Shown: positions 1-8,518, counted from the first letter of the stretch. The stretch: DNA of 18,245 nucleotides from Candidatus Thorarchaeota archaeon (GCA_011365025.1 RDOF01000049.1:1-18245); one strand, 5' to 3'. Notes: generated from the letters alone by a model not told the origin. Program-made: numbers and translations.

Positions 1-1
1 T

Positions 2-580
2 CCATGGAAAAAGGGGTTAGGTCTGCTTCTGGCCTTTAGCATATTGCCCTTGGTTGTAGAGTCAATTGGGATTTCCACAGGATTGCCGTATGGCGAGTTC
101 TACTACAGTGACCAGCTTGGATTCAAGGTCTTTGGATTAGTGCCTTGGAGTGTTGCTTTTGCATTCGCGCCGCTTGTCTTGGGAGCAATGGCCTCAGCAA
201 GTCAGTTCACATCGGATGTCAGAATTTTGCTGCCGTTTAGTGCACTACTACTTGTTGTCTTCGACCTCATACTTGATCCCGCAATGGTGGCGTTGGGGGT
301 CTGGATTTGGGTGGAGCCAGGTCCGTACTATGGCATTCCAACAACCAACTATTTGGGATGGTTTCTAACGGCGCTGATAGCATCTGGTTTAATGTACCTA
401 ATAGCGAAAGCAGAGATTTCAATGGAACCCAGGATTGATTTTCGCATTGCAGCAAGTCTTCTGCTCACGCTCTTCTTTTGGACTGGCTATAACGTCTGGA
501 CATCATTGTGGATTCCAGCTATCGTTGGAGGCATAATGATAGTTCTAATGCTTTTCCTGCTTGAGAAGAAGTACAACTAG
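2..580 (+). CDS. Carotenoid biosynthesis membrane protein (DUF422/CruF-like), 5' end outside window
   Basis: The reading frame is open to the left edge, so the gene is cut by the window; 192 residues of the C-terminal part are visible. The TTG at 44 is only an internal codon. Visible are five or so hydrophobic helices and the conserved blocks LDPAMVALGVWIW and YYGIPTTNYLGWF, which are typical of the DUF422 family. Members include the archaeal bisanhydrobacterioruberin hydratase CruF, which hydrates the ends of C50 carotenoids in the membrane. Members are usually about 250-300 residues, so perhaps a third is missing. The family call is firm; the exact reaction (hydratase versus another carotenoid-modifying step) is inferred. 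Neighbouring carotenoid genes would lie to the left, outside the window. Confidence 0.82.
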   Translation, partial: PWKKGLGLLLAFSILPLVVESIGISTGLPYGEFYYSDQLGFKVFGLVPWSVAFAFAPLVLGAMASASQFTSDVRILLPFSALLLVVFDLILDPAMVALGVWIWVEPGPYYGIPTTNYLGWFLTALIASGLMYLIAKAEISMEPRIDFRIAASLLLTLFFWTGYNVWTSLWIPAIVGGIMIVLMLFLLEKKYN

Positions 581-665
581 GACGAGCATACTAATGAATT
601 CACAGCCCCCCAACAACATCAGACTTATTAACAATAGTAAACTCTAATGATGGATAGTGAATGCT

Positions 666-1151
666 ATGTCGGATGAAGAAAAACTTACTCAAGTGGAGTT
701 CCATAGGAAAACAGCTGCAAAGACAAATGGAGGCGTGTGGGCAGTTTTGGACAATGATAGCCCTTCTGAACAAGAATTAGAATCAGCTCTTGAACTGGCA
801 TATACCTCAAGGTACCACTGGAGAATTGCCGGAACTCTCACCAATGACGTGAGAGCGGTCTATATGATATCAAGAGTCTTTGCCCATTGGAATAGAGGCG
901 ATTTAGCTGTTCAATATGGCAATGAGATGCTTGAGCTAGCAAGAAAAGCAGAGAGAGAAGACAAGAAGAACTGGAAGGATTTCGATATGCCTTTTGTTTA
1001 CGAAGCCCTTGCCAAAGCTCATGCCGCAGCAGGCAATAAAGAAGAATGTGCTAGATACGTAAAACTATCACAAGATTTTGTTAACGAAGTAACTAATGAG
1101 AACGACAAGAAAATATGTCAAAGCGAACTTGACAAGGCCAAATGCAATTAG
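666..1151 (+). CDS. Small helical TPR-like protein, conserved, function unknown
   Basis: The product is 161 residues if it starts at ATG 666; a GTG at 657 in the same frame would add three residues. I recognise a family of small all-helical proteins found in bacteria and archaea, with a block resembling SRYHWRIAGTLTNDVRAVYM, then a helix pair resembling VYEALAKAHAAAGNKEECA near the C-terminus. This second block reads like a tetratricopeptide repeat, suggesting a protein-protein interaction scaffold. No catalytic motif, signal peptide or membrane segment is visible. It is transcribed alone, 85 bp after the carotenoid gene, and converges on the histidine phosphatase with only 31 bp between stops. 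No function can be assigned. Confidence 0.75.
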   Translation: MSDEEKLTQVEFHRKTAAKTNGGVWAVLDNDSPSEQELESALELAYTSRYHWRIAGTLTNDVRAVYMISRVFAHWNRGDLAVQYGNEMLELARKAEREDKKNWKDFDMPFVYEALAKAHAAAGNKEECARYVKLSQDFVNEVTNENDKKICQSELDKAKCN

Positions 1152-1182
1152 TGGCTGCACAAGAAAAACGAATTTCACCAAT

Positions 1183-1860
1183 TCAAATGAAGCTGTATTC
1201 AATCTCTCCATTTGTACCAAGTGAAGCAGAAATTCCTCCCAGAAATGGTTCTCTGTCAGCTATTTCCAATGGGCGGCTCAGGATTATACGTTTGATTGCC
1301 ATCACAGCGAGGTCGTGTGTCACATGGATGTGTATTTCGGGCGATTCCGTATTTTGTAGCCTTTCAACTGTGTCAGCCATCAGTCGGCCTTCATAGTTTT
1401 CAAAAGGTTCGATCATGCCTCTAAAGGAGCCATCAGCGAATCCATTGACGAAGTCGGTGACGTTCCTACCGTCAGGCTGCAAATTGCTCCAGACCTTGTC
1501 ATCTACAATCACAGGGGCAACAAGAATCTCCAGGGGCTCCATCTCTACAACCTTTCCCCCCACTTCCCGGAATCCCTTTGCAATTTCATCGGCAGTTTCG
1601 TAGCATCTAGGGACAAAGCTGTAAAACACTCTAGCTGGAAGCCTGACAGGTAGTCGTCGTCCCATTTCATATGACATTGCCTTGCCAAGCTCAGTCAGGA
1701 CAGTACTAAGCTGGACTGAATGATCGGAAATGACTTCGCGATGAGAATGTCTAAGAAAGAGCATAATGCTTCTGGAGGAGGATTGGCTTTCAATCCACTT
1801 GAGATTTCTTCTTGCGCTGGAAAGCCAAGCAGCTGAGCGCCAGGTTTCGTCAGTGTCCAC
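1183..1860 (-). CDS. Histidine phosphatase superfamily protein
   Basis: The 225-residue product has the features of the histidine phosphatase (phosphoglycerate mutase-like) superfamily: LRHSHRE near residues 36-42 (the RHG-type motif with the phosphorylated His), FVPRCYETADEIA, an arginine/threonine block for phosphate binding, and HVTHDLAVM carrying the second catalytic His. The usual Gly of RHG is Ser here. The substrate cannot be read from the sequence. I prefer the GTG start at 1860, because AAGGTGG lies 5 nt before it and a TATA-like AATAAAAG lies at 1898-1905. The longer frame from TTG 1929 would place that TATA inside the gene. It diverges from the PhzF gene and converges with the TPR-like gene. 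Confidence 0.82.
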   Translation of the reverse strand: MDTDETWRSAAWLSSARRNLKWIESQSSSRSIMLFLRHSHREVISDHSVQLSTVLTELGKAMSYEMGRRLPVRLPARVFYSFVPRCYETADEIAKGFREVGGKVVEMEPLEILVAPVIVDDKVWSNLQPDGRNVTDFVNGFADGSFRGMIEPFENYEGRLMADTVERLQNTESPEIHIHVTHDLAVMAIKRIILSRPLEIADREPFLGGISASLGTNGEIEYSFI

Positions 1861-2021
1861 AGTTGCCACCTTGCCTATTTGGTGAACTGAAACACGGCTT
1901 TTATTGCTTCGTTTGTATCCTTTGACCAAGCAAGTGTAAATGTTTCTTGATTTTCCTCAATTCGAATTCCAAAGCCGTTGACAAATCTGTGCGTCCTTTT
2001 GGAAACCTGAATAAGGAAGTT

Positions 2022-2960
2022 ATGAACACTATTTGCAGGAGCGTGAAAACCGTGAGGACATTACCCTTCATTCAGACAAGCGTATTTACTGATGACCGAT
2101 ACTCGTTCAGTGGAAACCAATTGGCAACCTTCTGGAAATCCGATGCCAATCAATCTCTGACAAACGAAGAAATGCTTGGTATAACAAGAGAGATGAATTT
2201 CTCAGAATCTACCTTTGTCTTTGAACCCAAATTGAAGTCCTGCGTGGCCAAGGTGAGAATCTTCACCCCAGGAAGCGAAATTCCCTTTGCAGGTCATCCT
2301 ACTCTTGGAACAGCGTTTGCCCTGAGAAAGAAGAAGATTATTGCTGATGCGGACGATCACTTCAACCTAGAACTTGGAATTGGAAAAACGCCTGTCGCTT
2401 TTCTAACAAAAAGGGAAATGAGGATGAACCAAAGCGAGGCCAGGGTAATCGAAGAACTAGATGACGTAAGCCAAGTTCTGAAGGCAATTGGACTGACCTC
2501 AAGGGCTGTGTCGGAAGACTATCCTGCACAGGTACTTTCGACAGGCTTCCCATTCCTGATTTTGCCTCTTACGAAGCTTTCAGCCGTAAAACGCGCAACG
2601 CCAAAACCGAGCGAAATTCTGAAGGCACTAGAGGGACACAGTTCACGAGAGGTTGTTATCTTTTCTACAGAAACAGAACATAGCGACTCAAGCGTTCATG
2701 CACGCATGTTTGCACCCGGCGCTGGGGTAATGGAGGATCCGGCAACGGGTAGTGCGGCTGGTCCTCTTGGCGCATATGTAGAAAATCAGGGGCTTCTCCC
2801 TACTCAAACAAAAGGCGACTTTGTCGTCATCGAGCAGGGATATGAGATCAATAGACCAAGTCGGCTGGTGTATCAATCAGCCACGCTGCGTGGCAAGAAT
2901 GTGATCTACGTATCAGGCAGTGTGAAGCTAATGGCAGAGGGCAACTTCTTTCTGAAGTAG
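2022..2960 (+). CDS. PhzF family isomerase/epimerase
   Basis: The 312-residue product carries the hallmarks of the PhzF fold, two diaminopimelate-epimerase-like halves. The N-terminus PFIQTSVFTDDRYSFSGNQ matches the family opening; the general acid/base Glu lies in NFSESTFVF; FAGHPTLGTAFAL and the late EDPATGSAAGPLGAY are the conserved loops of the two halves. Most members outside phenazine clusters are of unknown substrate, and no phenazine gene is nearby, so the name does not imply phenazine synthesis. ATG 2022 is preceded by AAGGA at 2013-2017; a GTG at 2052, preceded by AGGAG ten bases upstream, would bring the start closer to the family consensus and is a real alternative. A TTG at 1947 is less likely. 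Confidence 0.88.
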   Translation: MNTICRSVKTVRTLPFIQTSVFTDDRYSFSGNQLATFWKSDANQSLTNEEMLGITREMNFSESTFVFEPKLKSCVAKVRIFTPGSEIPFAGHPTLGTAFALRKKKIIADADDHFNLELGIGKTPVAFLTKREMRMNQSEARVIEELDDVSQVLKAIGLTSRAVSEDYPAQVLSTGFPFLILPLTKLSAVKRATPKPSEILKALEGHSSREVVIFSTETEHSDSSVHARMFAPGAGVMEDPATGSAAGPLGAYVENQGLLPTQTKGDFVVIEQGYEINRPSRLVYQSATLRGKNVIYVSGSVKLMAEGNFFLK

Positions 2961-2981
2961 CTTAGGACATATGTTTTGAAG

Positions 2982-3011
2982 AATGGGAATGAATTAACAC
3001 TCATTCCCATT
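2982..3011. terminator. Perfect 11-bp hairpin between convergent genes, possible bidirectional terminator
   Basis: AATGGGAATGA at 2982-2992 and its exact reverse complement at 3001-3011 flank an 8-nt loop. It lies 21 bp after the PhzF stop and overlaps the stop codon of the reverse-strand transporter. No T-run follows on either strand, so classic intrinsic termination is not shown; it may instead stabilise both 3' ends. Confidence 0.5.
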
Positions 3012-4350
3012 ACGTATCAGCTGGATGGGCGGATGTTCCTTGGTGCTGTGCCAATAGTGCATCAAAGTCGGGATCCAAATTAACCTTGAACAATACAAGA
3101 ACCGAGGCTGCGAAGAAGATGGCCGCGAAAGGACCCCAGAATAAATAGCCCTGAGAAACAAGGGTCCAAGTACCTGGAACAGGAACAACCGCGGGCAGAC
3201 TGAAGATAACGCCCCACATGAAGGCGGAGAATGCTTGCATGGAGTTAAGCGGAATGGACGGGAAGCTTGTGTAGAACCCGGCCCTACCCTCACCAGTCAG
3301 AATCTCATCCACATGCGCGAAGTCTGCATACACAATGTATGGGAAAAGGTAGTAGCCAGCGACCCCTGCGCCTACCAAGGCAATTAGAATTACTCCTCCC
3401 ATAAATTCACTTACGAACAATGTGAAAGGCAAGGAGATGACGGCCATCATCATCCCAAATTGGAGTGTAACACGTTTGCCCCTGTTCTTAATCATCCATT
3501 GATAAAAGAGGAAGAATGTGAAAACAACTGCAAGAAGTTCAACCCCAAAGACTAGGAATTCCATCGTTCCAAATCGGAGATAATCATTGATGTAGGGAAA
3601 GGTTGACTTCATTATCATTGCCATACCTACTGATAGCAACCCTTGAGCTACAAGCCATCCAATGAAATCCCTATTTCGTAGAGCGCCGCGTAGGTCCTTT
3701 TTGATGTCTGGCCGTGGAATGAATTTCCCTTCAGCCTTCAGACCAATCAAGGGAGGAATAAATCCAAGAATCTGAATTACTATGAAGACTAGAATCATCA
3801 GCATTAGCATTGGAGGAAGACCCCATTCCACTGCTTCAATAGCCAGGAGAGAAGTCCCGAAAGTTCCAACCACAAAACCAAGAAAGTTGGCCACATTCTG
3901 CCACGATGATACCGATGGCCTCTCCTCAGGCTCTGTCAATTCTGGCATCCAGGATTGAAATGGCGTCATTGTCATTCCATAGAACACCTTGAAGAGACTC
4001 ATTGTTACTACTGCATAGATGAAGAGCCCAAAGACGTCATTCTGCACCAAAAAGAGATGAGGATTGAAAATCAATAGGAAAGAAAGTGCCATTAGAGGCG
4101 CCCCTATCATAATGTAGGGCTTCCTTCTCCCCCACCGTTTGGTGGGGGTTCGGTCACTAAGATTACCAAAGGTGACCTCGGCAATCATGATTGAAATATA
4201 GCTCATGGCAACGGAAATGCCTGTAAGAAAGGCAGGCAATGCTTGAATTGAAAAGTAAAAGAGTGTACTCGCCAGGTCAAGCATATCCAGCATGATGCTT
4301 GGACCCAGCCTAGCCATTCCGAAGTATACCTTCTGAGGACGCGTTAGCAC
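3010..4350 (-). CDS. MFS transporter, GPH/SLC45-like (probable sugar:cation symporter)
   Basis: This 446-residue protein has about twelve hydrophobic helices. The loop after the second helix, with GNLSDRTPTKRWGRRKPYI, matches the loop 2-3 motif of the major facilitator superfamily in the form seen in glycoside-pentoside-hexuronide and SLC45-type carriers. A second hallmark is the block FQSWMPELTEPEERPSVSSW in the first half, similar to the conserved P-E-x-(T/S) region of those carriers. Such proteins move sugars or related solutes with a cation; the solute here is unknown. The start is GTG 4350, with GGGAG about 8 nt upstream. It follows the copper ATPase on the same strand after 153 bp, which holds a 16-bp imperfect palindrome, so it probably has its own promoter. 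Confidence 0.82.
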   Translation of the reverse strand: MLTRPQKVYFGMARLGPSIMLDMLDLASTLFYFSIQALPAFLTGISVAMSYISIMIAEVTFGNLSDRTPTKRWGRRKPYIMIGAPLMALSFLLIFNPHLFLVQNDVFGLFIYAVVTMSLFKVFYGMTMTPFQSWMPELTEPEERPSVSSWQNVANFLGFVVGTFGTSLLAIEAVEWGLPPMLMLMILVFIVIQILGFIPPLIGLKAEGKFIPRPDIKKDLRGALRNRDFIGWLVAQGLLSVGMAMIMKSTFPYINDYLRFGTMEFLVFGVELLAVVFTFFLFYQWMIKNRGKRVTLQFGMMMAVISLPFTLFVSEFMGGVILIALVGAGVAGYYLFPYIVYADFAHVDEILTGEGRAGFYTSFPSIPLNSMQAFSAFMWGVIFSLPAVVPVPGTWTLVSQGYLFWGPFAAIFFAASVLVLFKVNLDPDFDALLAQHQGTSAHPADT

Positions 4351-4420
4351 TTCACGAACTCTCCCTAGCTAATGCTGAAGATTAGAAGCTAAACCCTCTA
4401 TTAAGTCACTCTCCGAATGA

Positions 4421-4436
4421 TATACCGGCCGGCATA
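4421..4436. promoter_or_regulatory. GC-core palindrome upstream of the MFS gene, candidate operator
   Basis: A 16-bp near-palindrome with a CCGGCCGG core (4425-4432) and TAT/ATA arms pairs at seven of eight positions. It lies 71 bp before the transporter start in otherwise AT-rich spacer. Operator function is an inference; a TTAATAG TATA-like site follows it on the reverse strand. Confidence 0.3.
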
Positions 4437-4503
4437 GGTTGTAAATGCCTATTCTTGAATTTGTGCAACAACGAGTGTGTCCCAGGAAAAGCTCCGGCTC
4501 CTC

Positions 4504-7308
4504 TTACTCCCTCTTGTCCTGACCCTTGTAGGTTTCGGGCTTAGCATCAAAGGAGTCTTTGCAGTATTGAGAACAGAAGTAGTACTTCTTGCCATCATAC
4601 TCGCTCACTAGAGTGGCGGTGGCTGTGTCCACATCCATTTTGCAGATGGGATCTATGGCGACTGCAGGAACCTTTGGCTCTCGAGTGTCCTCATCCCTAT
4701 ACCTCTCTGGATCAGCGTCAAATGTGTCCTTGCAATACTTGGCGCAGAAGTAGTAGGTCTTCCCTTCGTATTTGCTTGAATATAACGCAGCAGACATATC
4801 TACATCCATCTTGCAGATTGGGTCAACTGCAATTCCCATCGAAGTGACAGGTTTCACATCAAATTCATCTTCCACTCTTATGCGGGTACTAGGTTCGTAC
4901 CTATTCAACAGCAAAGCATTCGTTACCACACTCACACTTGATAGAGCCATTGCCAGGCCCGCCAATTCAGGACGCAGAGCAAAGCCCAATGAGAAGTAGA
5001 ATACACCTGCCGCAATTGGCAGTAGAATCATGTTGTAAATCAAAGCCCAGAAGAAACCTTGACGAATTTTAGTCATAGTTCTTTTGCCAAGCTCAATACC
5101 GGAAACGACATCAAGAAGGTCATCCTTCACTAAGACGATGTCCCCTGTTTCAACCGAAACATCAGTGCCTGATCCAAGAGCGATACCAACATCGGCCTGT
5201 GCGAGAGCTGGTGAGTCGTTTACTCCATCACCAACAAATGCAACAACGCGATTCTTGTTCTGGAACTCCCTCACCTTACCGGCCTTATCAGCAGGGAGTA
5301 CCTCGGAGAGAACATTACTAATTCCAACGCTCTTCGCAATAGCCAGCGCCGTCTTTTCACGGTCACCGGTAATCATCCAAACCTCAATACCAAGGGCTTT
5401 GAGTTCTGCAATAGCCTGAGCAGAGCTGGGCTTAACTGTGTCAGCAATCGCCATGACGGCCAAGGGATCGCCATCCCGAGAAGCATAGACAATTGTCTTG
5501 CCTTGGTCCTCCAACATGGCACTATGGACCTCCAAGTCACCTAGGGCGACGCTATTCTCCGACATGAATCGGTAATTGCCAATCAGAATTGTGGAGCCAT
5601 CCACCTTGGCTTCAACCCCTTTTCCAGACGTTGCAACGAAATCACTTGCAGGAAGAATATCGATTCCCTTTTCCTCTGCATAGTAGACTATTGCCTCTGC
5701 AAGAGGATGTTCGCTGTTCTTTTCTACAGATGCAACTAGCTGGACAGCCCGATATTCGTCCACGCTAGGAACGGTAATGAGATCAGCCACCGTGGGCTTT
5801 CCTATCGTCAAAGTCCCCGTCTTGTCGAAGATAATTGTGTTCACAGTTGGTATGACTTCCAACCCGTCACCAGTCTTAATGAGAATGCCATGTTGCGCAC
5901 CTTTACCAATCCCAACCATAATTGCCGTGGGGGTTGCTAGGCCCAAGGCGCAGGGGCATGCTGCAACAAGAACAGCAATTGTGAAGCTTAGGGCTCTGAC
6001 CAAATCATTTGGAAGAAGAATGGCCCATACAACAAAAGTCACCGCAGAAGCAAGCAAAACAAACGGGACAAAGACCTCAGCAATTGCATCAGCCCTTCTT
6101 TGAATTGGAGGCTTCTTCGTCTGGGCTTCTTCAACGAGGAGCACAATCTGTGACAAAGCTGTATCTTTCCCAACCTTGGTGGCACGAACACGCAAAACTC
6201 CATTCTTGTTGATTGTCGCTCCGACGACAGAATCTCCCGTTTTCTTCTTGACAGGGACCGATTCGCCTGTAATCATAGATTCGTCAACAGAGGATTCACC
6301 CTTGATAACAACGCCATCTATAGGCACCTTATCCCCGGGTCTAACCAGAACAACATCATCCACCTCTACGTCGTCCGCAGGAATCGCAATCTCCTCACCA
6401 TTTCGAACGACAATCGCCACCTTGGCTTGAAGATCCATTAGGCTTCGAATTGAACGAGAAGTTCTCCCTTTTGCGATTGCCTCGAGGGTTCTTCCGAGCA
6501 GGATGAATGTGATTAACATGGCAGACGTGTCATAGAATGTCATGAAGTCAGGGAAGATGAATGTGGCGGCAACAGAGTAGAAGTAGGCCGCGCTAGTGCC
6601 TAACATAATGAGTGTGTCCATGTTTGTCTTGCCATGCCTTAATCCCCTCAGACTCGCTTTATAGAAGGGGTACCCAGCAACGAATTGAATTGGGGTAGTC
6701 AGAAGGAACATCACGTAGTCGGGATTTGTGAAAGCTTCAACAAAGGGGCGAATCACGCCGAACATAATGAGTGCCACTGGCATAGTCAGAATGATAGAGA
6801 GGACAAGCAGGGTGGTGTAGTATCTAATCTCTTTCTCTCTGGCGTATGTTTCGCGATCAAGACCTGAAACAGCGCTCTCTCCAAGGCTGAACCCACGGGA
6901 AGTAAATACGCGTCTGACGACATTTAGGGTAACCAATGAATCGTCGTATTCGATGAGGGACTTGCTGGTCTCAGGATAGTACGCTGTTGAGATAATCCCT
7001 TCAATGGAATCCAAATCATCCTTGAGTCGAGTCCACTCTTCTTGGGAGGGAGCTGGATCTATCTTAAGGGTCATTGCTGCCCGTTTCGCTCGGTATCCAA
7101 CCGAATCCACTACTGATTCCAAGCTCAATCTACTTACATGTGCAGGATCGTACTCAACCACTGCTTTTTCATCCAGAAGACTGACTGTAGCGGATAGAAC
7201 TCCCTCTTGTGCAGCCAAGGACTTCTCAATTGTGGCCACGCATGACGCACAATGCATCCCTTCGATTCTCAGGGACATTCGCTTCTTTGTATCAGTTGGA
7301 CTGCTCAT
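4504..7308 (-). CDS. copA: Copper-type P1B ATPase with two C-terminal YHS domains
   Basis: This 934-residue protein pumps a heavy metal, most likely Cu+, across the membrane using ATP. Domains in order: an N-terminal HMA domain with GMHCASC (residues 17-23); a second HMA-like region (about 81-143) lacking the CxxC; membrane helices; the actuator loop TGES (347-350); CPC in the sixth helix (451-453); phosphorylation site DKTGTL (495-500); SEHP (532-535); GDGVND (693-698); then YN (758-759) and MxxSS (787-791) in the last helices, the set diagnostic for the Cu+ subfamily. After these come two YHS domains (about 829-871 and 886-928), each with DPICKMDV and FCxxYC. ATG 7308 has GAGGGG 5 nt upstream. 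An export role for copper tolerance is inferred. The C-terminal tandem is uncommon. Confidence 0.93.
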   Translation of the reverse strand: MSSPTDTKKRMSLRIEGMHCASCVATIEKSLAAQEGVLSATVSLLDEKAVVEYDPAHVSRLSLESVVDSVGYRAKRAAMTLKIDPAPSQEEWTRLKDDLDSIEGIISTAYYPETSKSLIEYDDSLVTLNVVRRVFTSRGFSLGESAVSGLDRETYAREKEIRYYTTLLVLSIILTMPVALIMFGVIRPFVEAFTNPDYVMFLLTTPIQFVAGYPFYKASLRGLRHGKTNMDTLIMLGTSAAYFYSVAATFIFPDFMTFYDTSAMLITFILLGRTLEAIAKGRTSRSIRSLMDLQAKVAIVVRNGEEIAIPADDVEVDDVVLVRPGDKVPIDGVVIKGESSVDESMITGESVPVKKKTGDSVVGATINKNGVLRVRATKVGKDTALSQIVLLVEEAQTKKPPIQRRADAIAEVFVPFVLLASAVTFVVWAILLPNDLVRALSFTIAVLVAACPCALGLATPTAIMVGIGKGAQHGILIKTGDGLEVIPTVNTIIFDKTGTLTIGKPTVADLITVPSVDEYRAVQLVASVEKNSEHPLAEAIVYYAEEKGIDILPASDFVATSGKGVEAKVDGSTILIGNYRFMSENSVALGDLEVHSAMLEDQGKTIVYASRDGDPLAVMAIADTVKPSSAQAIAELKALGIEVWMITGDREKTALAIAKSVGISNVLSEVLPADKAGKVREFQNKNRVVAFVGDGVNDSPALAQADVGIALGSGTDVSVETGDIVLVKDDLLDVVSGIELGKRTMTKIRQGFFWALIYNMILLPIAAGVFYFSLGFALRPELAGLAMALSSVSVVTNALLLNRYEPSTRIRVEDEFDVKPVTSMGIAVDPICKMDVDMSAALYSSKYEGKTYYFCAKYCKDTFDADPERYRDEDTREPKVPAVAIDPICKMDVDTATATLVSEYDGKKYYFCSQYCKDSFDAKPETYKGQDKRE

Positions 7309-7320
7309 TCTAGCCCCTCT

Positions 7321-7334
7321 TTAACTATTGTTAA
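7321..7334. promoter_or_regulatory. Palindrome TTAAC-4-GTTAA before copA, candidate operator
   Basis: TTAACTATTGTTAA is an inverted repeat with 5-bp arms and a 4-nt spacer, 13-26 nt before the ATPase ATG. A TATA-like TTATTAG lies about 20 nt further upstream, which would put the palindrome near the transcription start. A 13-of-14 match on the opposite orientation lies before the TPR-like gene (628-641). A metal-responsive repressor site is possible but unproven. Confidence 0.35.
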
Positions 7335-7408
7335 TGAGCTTCGGAACTGACGCTAATAACCGTTTCGATATAGAAGAGGTCCTAATGGCTAAAATCCAGG
7401 CTGAATAC

Positions 7409-7996
7409 TCATCCAACAAACCGGTCTGACTCTTTGCCTTCCTCGGCTTCAGTCATCATTCGAAGAAGCTCTTCAAATGTATCAAGTATATTCGCCCCGG
7501 TCTTGGCACTGGTTTCTTTGAACACTGCAGGGACACCCAAACGCTCTATGAAGGTGTTCATGAATTCGATTCCCTCTTCAGTGGTGACAATGTCCTTCTT
7601 TTGCCGAAGAGGCCGGAGGTCAATCTTGTTGCCGACAATCACAGTGGGAGGCAAAGGACCCATATTTTTGTAGGCCTCAACAAGCCATTTGGAGGCATTG
7701 TCGAAAGAGTCACGGTCGACCACAGAGTAGACCAATATGATACCGTTGCACCCGTGGTAGTAATGCCCGCGGACTTTCTCAAAGGTTGGTTGGCCCGCGA
7801 GATCCCAAATGATGAATTTGACTATTTCCTCATCGAATAGAACCTTCTTTGTAGCAAGGTCCACGCCGATTGTAGCAAGATGGCCTTCAATGAAGTCCTC
7901 TCCAAGGTAGTTACGGCGGATGGAAGTCTTCCCCACAGCTCCGTCTCCAATTAGGACAGCCTTCATGATTTTGCTGCCATCATCTTGATCTCTCAT
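7409..7996 (-). CDS. Ras/Rab-like small GTPase
   Basis: The 195-residue product has all five G motifs of a Ras-superfamily GTPase: GDGAVGKT (P-loop, 17-24), a switch I Thr (T42) in ATIGVD, DLAGQ (switch II, 65-69), NKID (123-126) and ETSAK (161-165). The catalytic Gln of switch II is present, so it should cycle by hydrolysis. WDLAGQPTF with the full ETSAK places it in the Rab/Ras/Ran-type group, expanded in Asgard archaea. The C-terminus ends DRFVG with no Cys, so lipid anchoring of the eukaryotic type is not expected. ATG 7996 is supported by GAGGT 7 nt upstream; a second Met at residue 11 sits just before the first beta strand. It sits 100 bp upstream of copA; co-transcription is possible, functional linkage is not shown. 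Confidence 0.93.
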   Translation of the reverse strand: MRDQDDGSKIMKAVLIGDGAVGKTSIRRNYLGEDFIEGHLATIGVDLATKKVLFDEEIVKFIIWDLAGQPTFEKVRGHYYHGCNGIILVYSVVDRDSFDNASKWLVEAYKNMGPLPPTVIVGNKIDLRPLRQKKDIVTTEEGIEFMNTFIERLGVPAVFKETSAKTGANILDTFEELLRMMTEAEEGKESDRFVG

Positions 7997-8011
7997 CTTG
8001 CAGACCTCTAT

Positions 8012-8459
8012 TCAGTTCCCTCGGTCTACCACCCGTGATACTCGTTCCGAGAGGTTGCATCCTGAGTGATAAACCTTAGCATTCAATTGTGGGTAGTTTA
8101 GCAAATCATGGTTTGCTTTGGCCAAAATAAGGTTAGTGCTACGTAGCAATTTTACTTGTGATGTACTCGGCTGAGAAGGAGCTTTTTGAGTTACATCTTC
8201 ACAGATCCAGGGCTTTCCATTCTGCACGATGATAATAGCCAAGAGAAAGACAATCACACCCATGAGTCCAGCGATAATCCAACCCGACAGATCACCAAGA
8301 GGGAGTTGCGCTGATGTCGTAGGTGTTAGTGGTGGATGTAGATGTCGTCGTCGATGGAGTCGTAGTGATCGACGTTGAAAGAAGAACTGCGATGGTGAAT
8401 ATCCCTGAGAGGCTATTGCCCTCATTATCTATTCCGCTTTCACCTGTAAATGCAGCATT
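8012..8459 (-). pseudogene. Frameshifted remnant of a secreted or surface protein: S/T-rich linker plus membrane anchor
   Basis: Two reverse-strand frames together read like the tail of an archaeal surface protein. From 8459 to about 8322 one frame gives a hydrophobic stretch (GIFTIAVLL) followed by a threonine/serine run of about 18 residues (starting STSITTTPSTTT). The frame one step over then gives TPTTSAQLPLGDLSGW and a clear membrane helix (WIIAGLMGVIVFLLAIIIV), ending in a polar tail at 8012. The S/T frame hits TGA at 8292-8294; the helix frame read upstream from ATG 8425 gives an Arg/His-rich stretch that looks like out-of-frame translation of the linker. The first frame has no start codon after the TGA at 8460-8462. 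I read this as a 5'-truncated, frameshifted remnant; a 137-residue protein from ATG 8425 is the alternative. Confidence 0.5.
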
Positions 8460-8518
8460 TCATTCTTCCCATTTGGAAACCTATCAAATGAGCACATTTG
8501 GAAATGGAGAAGTATCTG

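Noticed and set aside
2022..2960. Phenazine biosynthesis cluster
   Set aside because: Only the PhzF-like gene is present; most PhzF homologues are unrelated to phenazines.
5084..6430. Several forward-strand ORFs opposite the copper ATPase
   Set aside because: Their Ser/Thr/Pro-rich translations are shadows of the strongly conserved reverse-strand ATPase.
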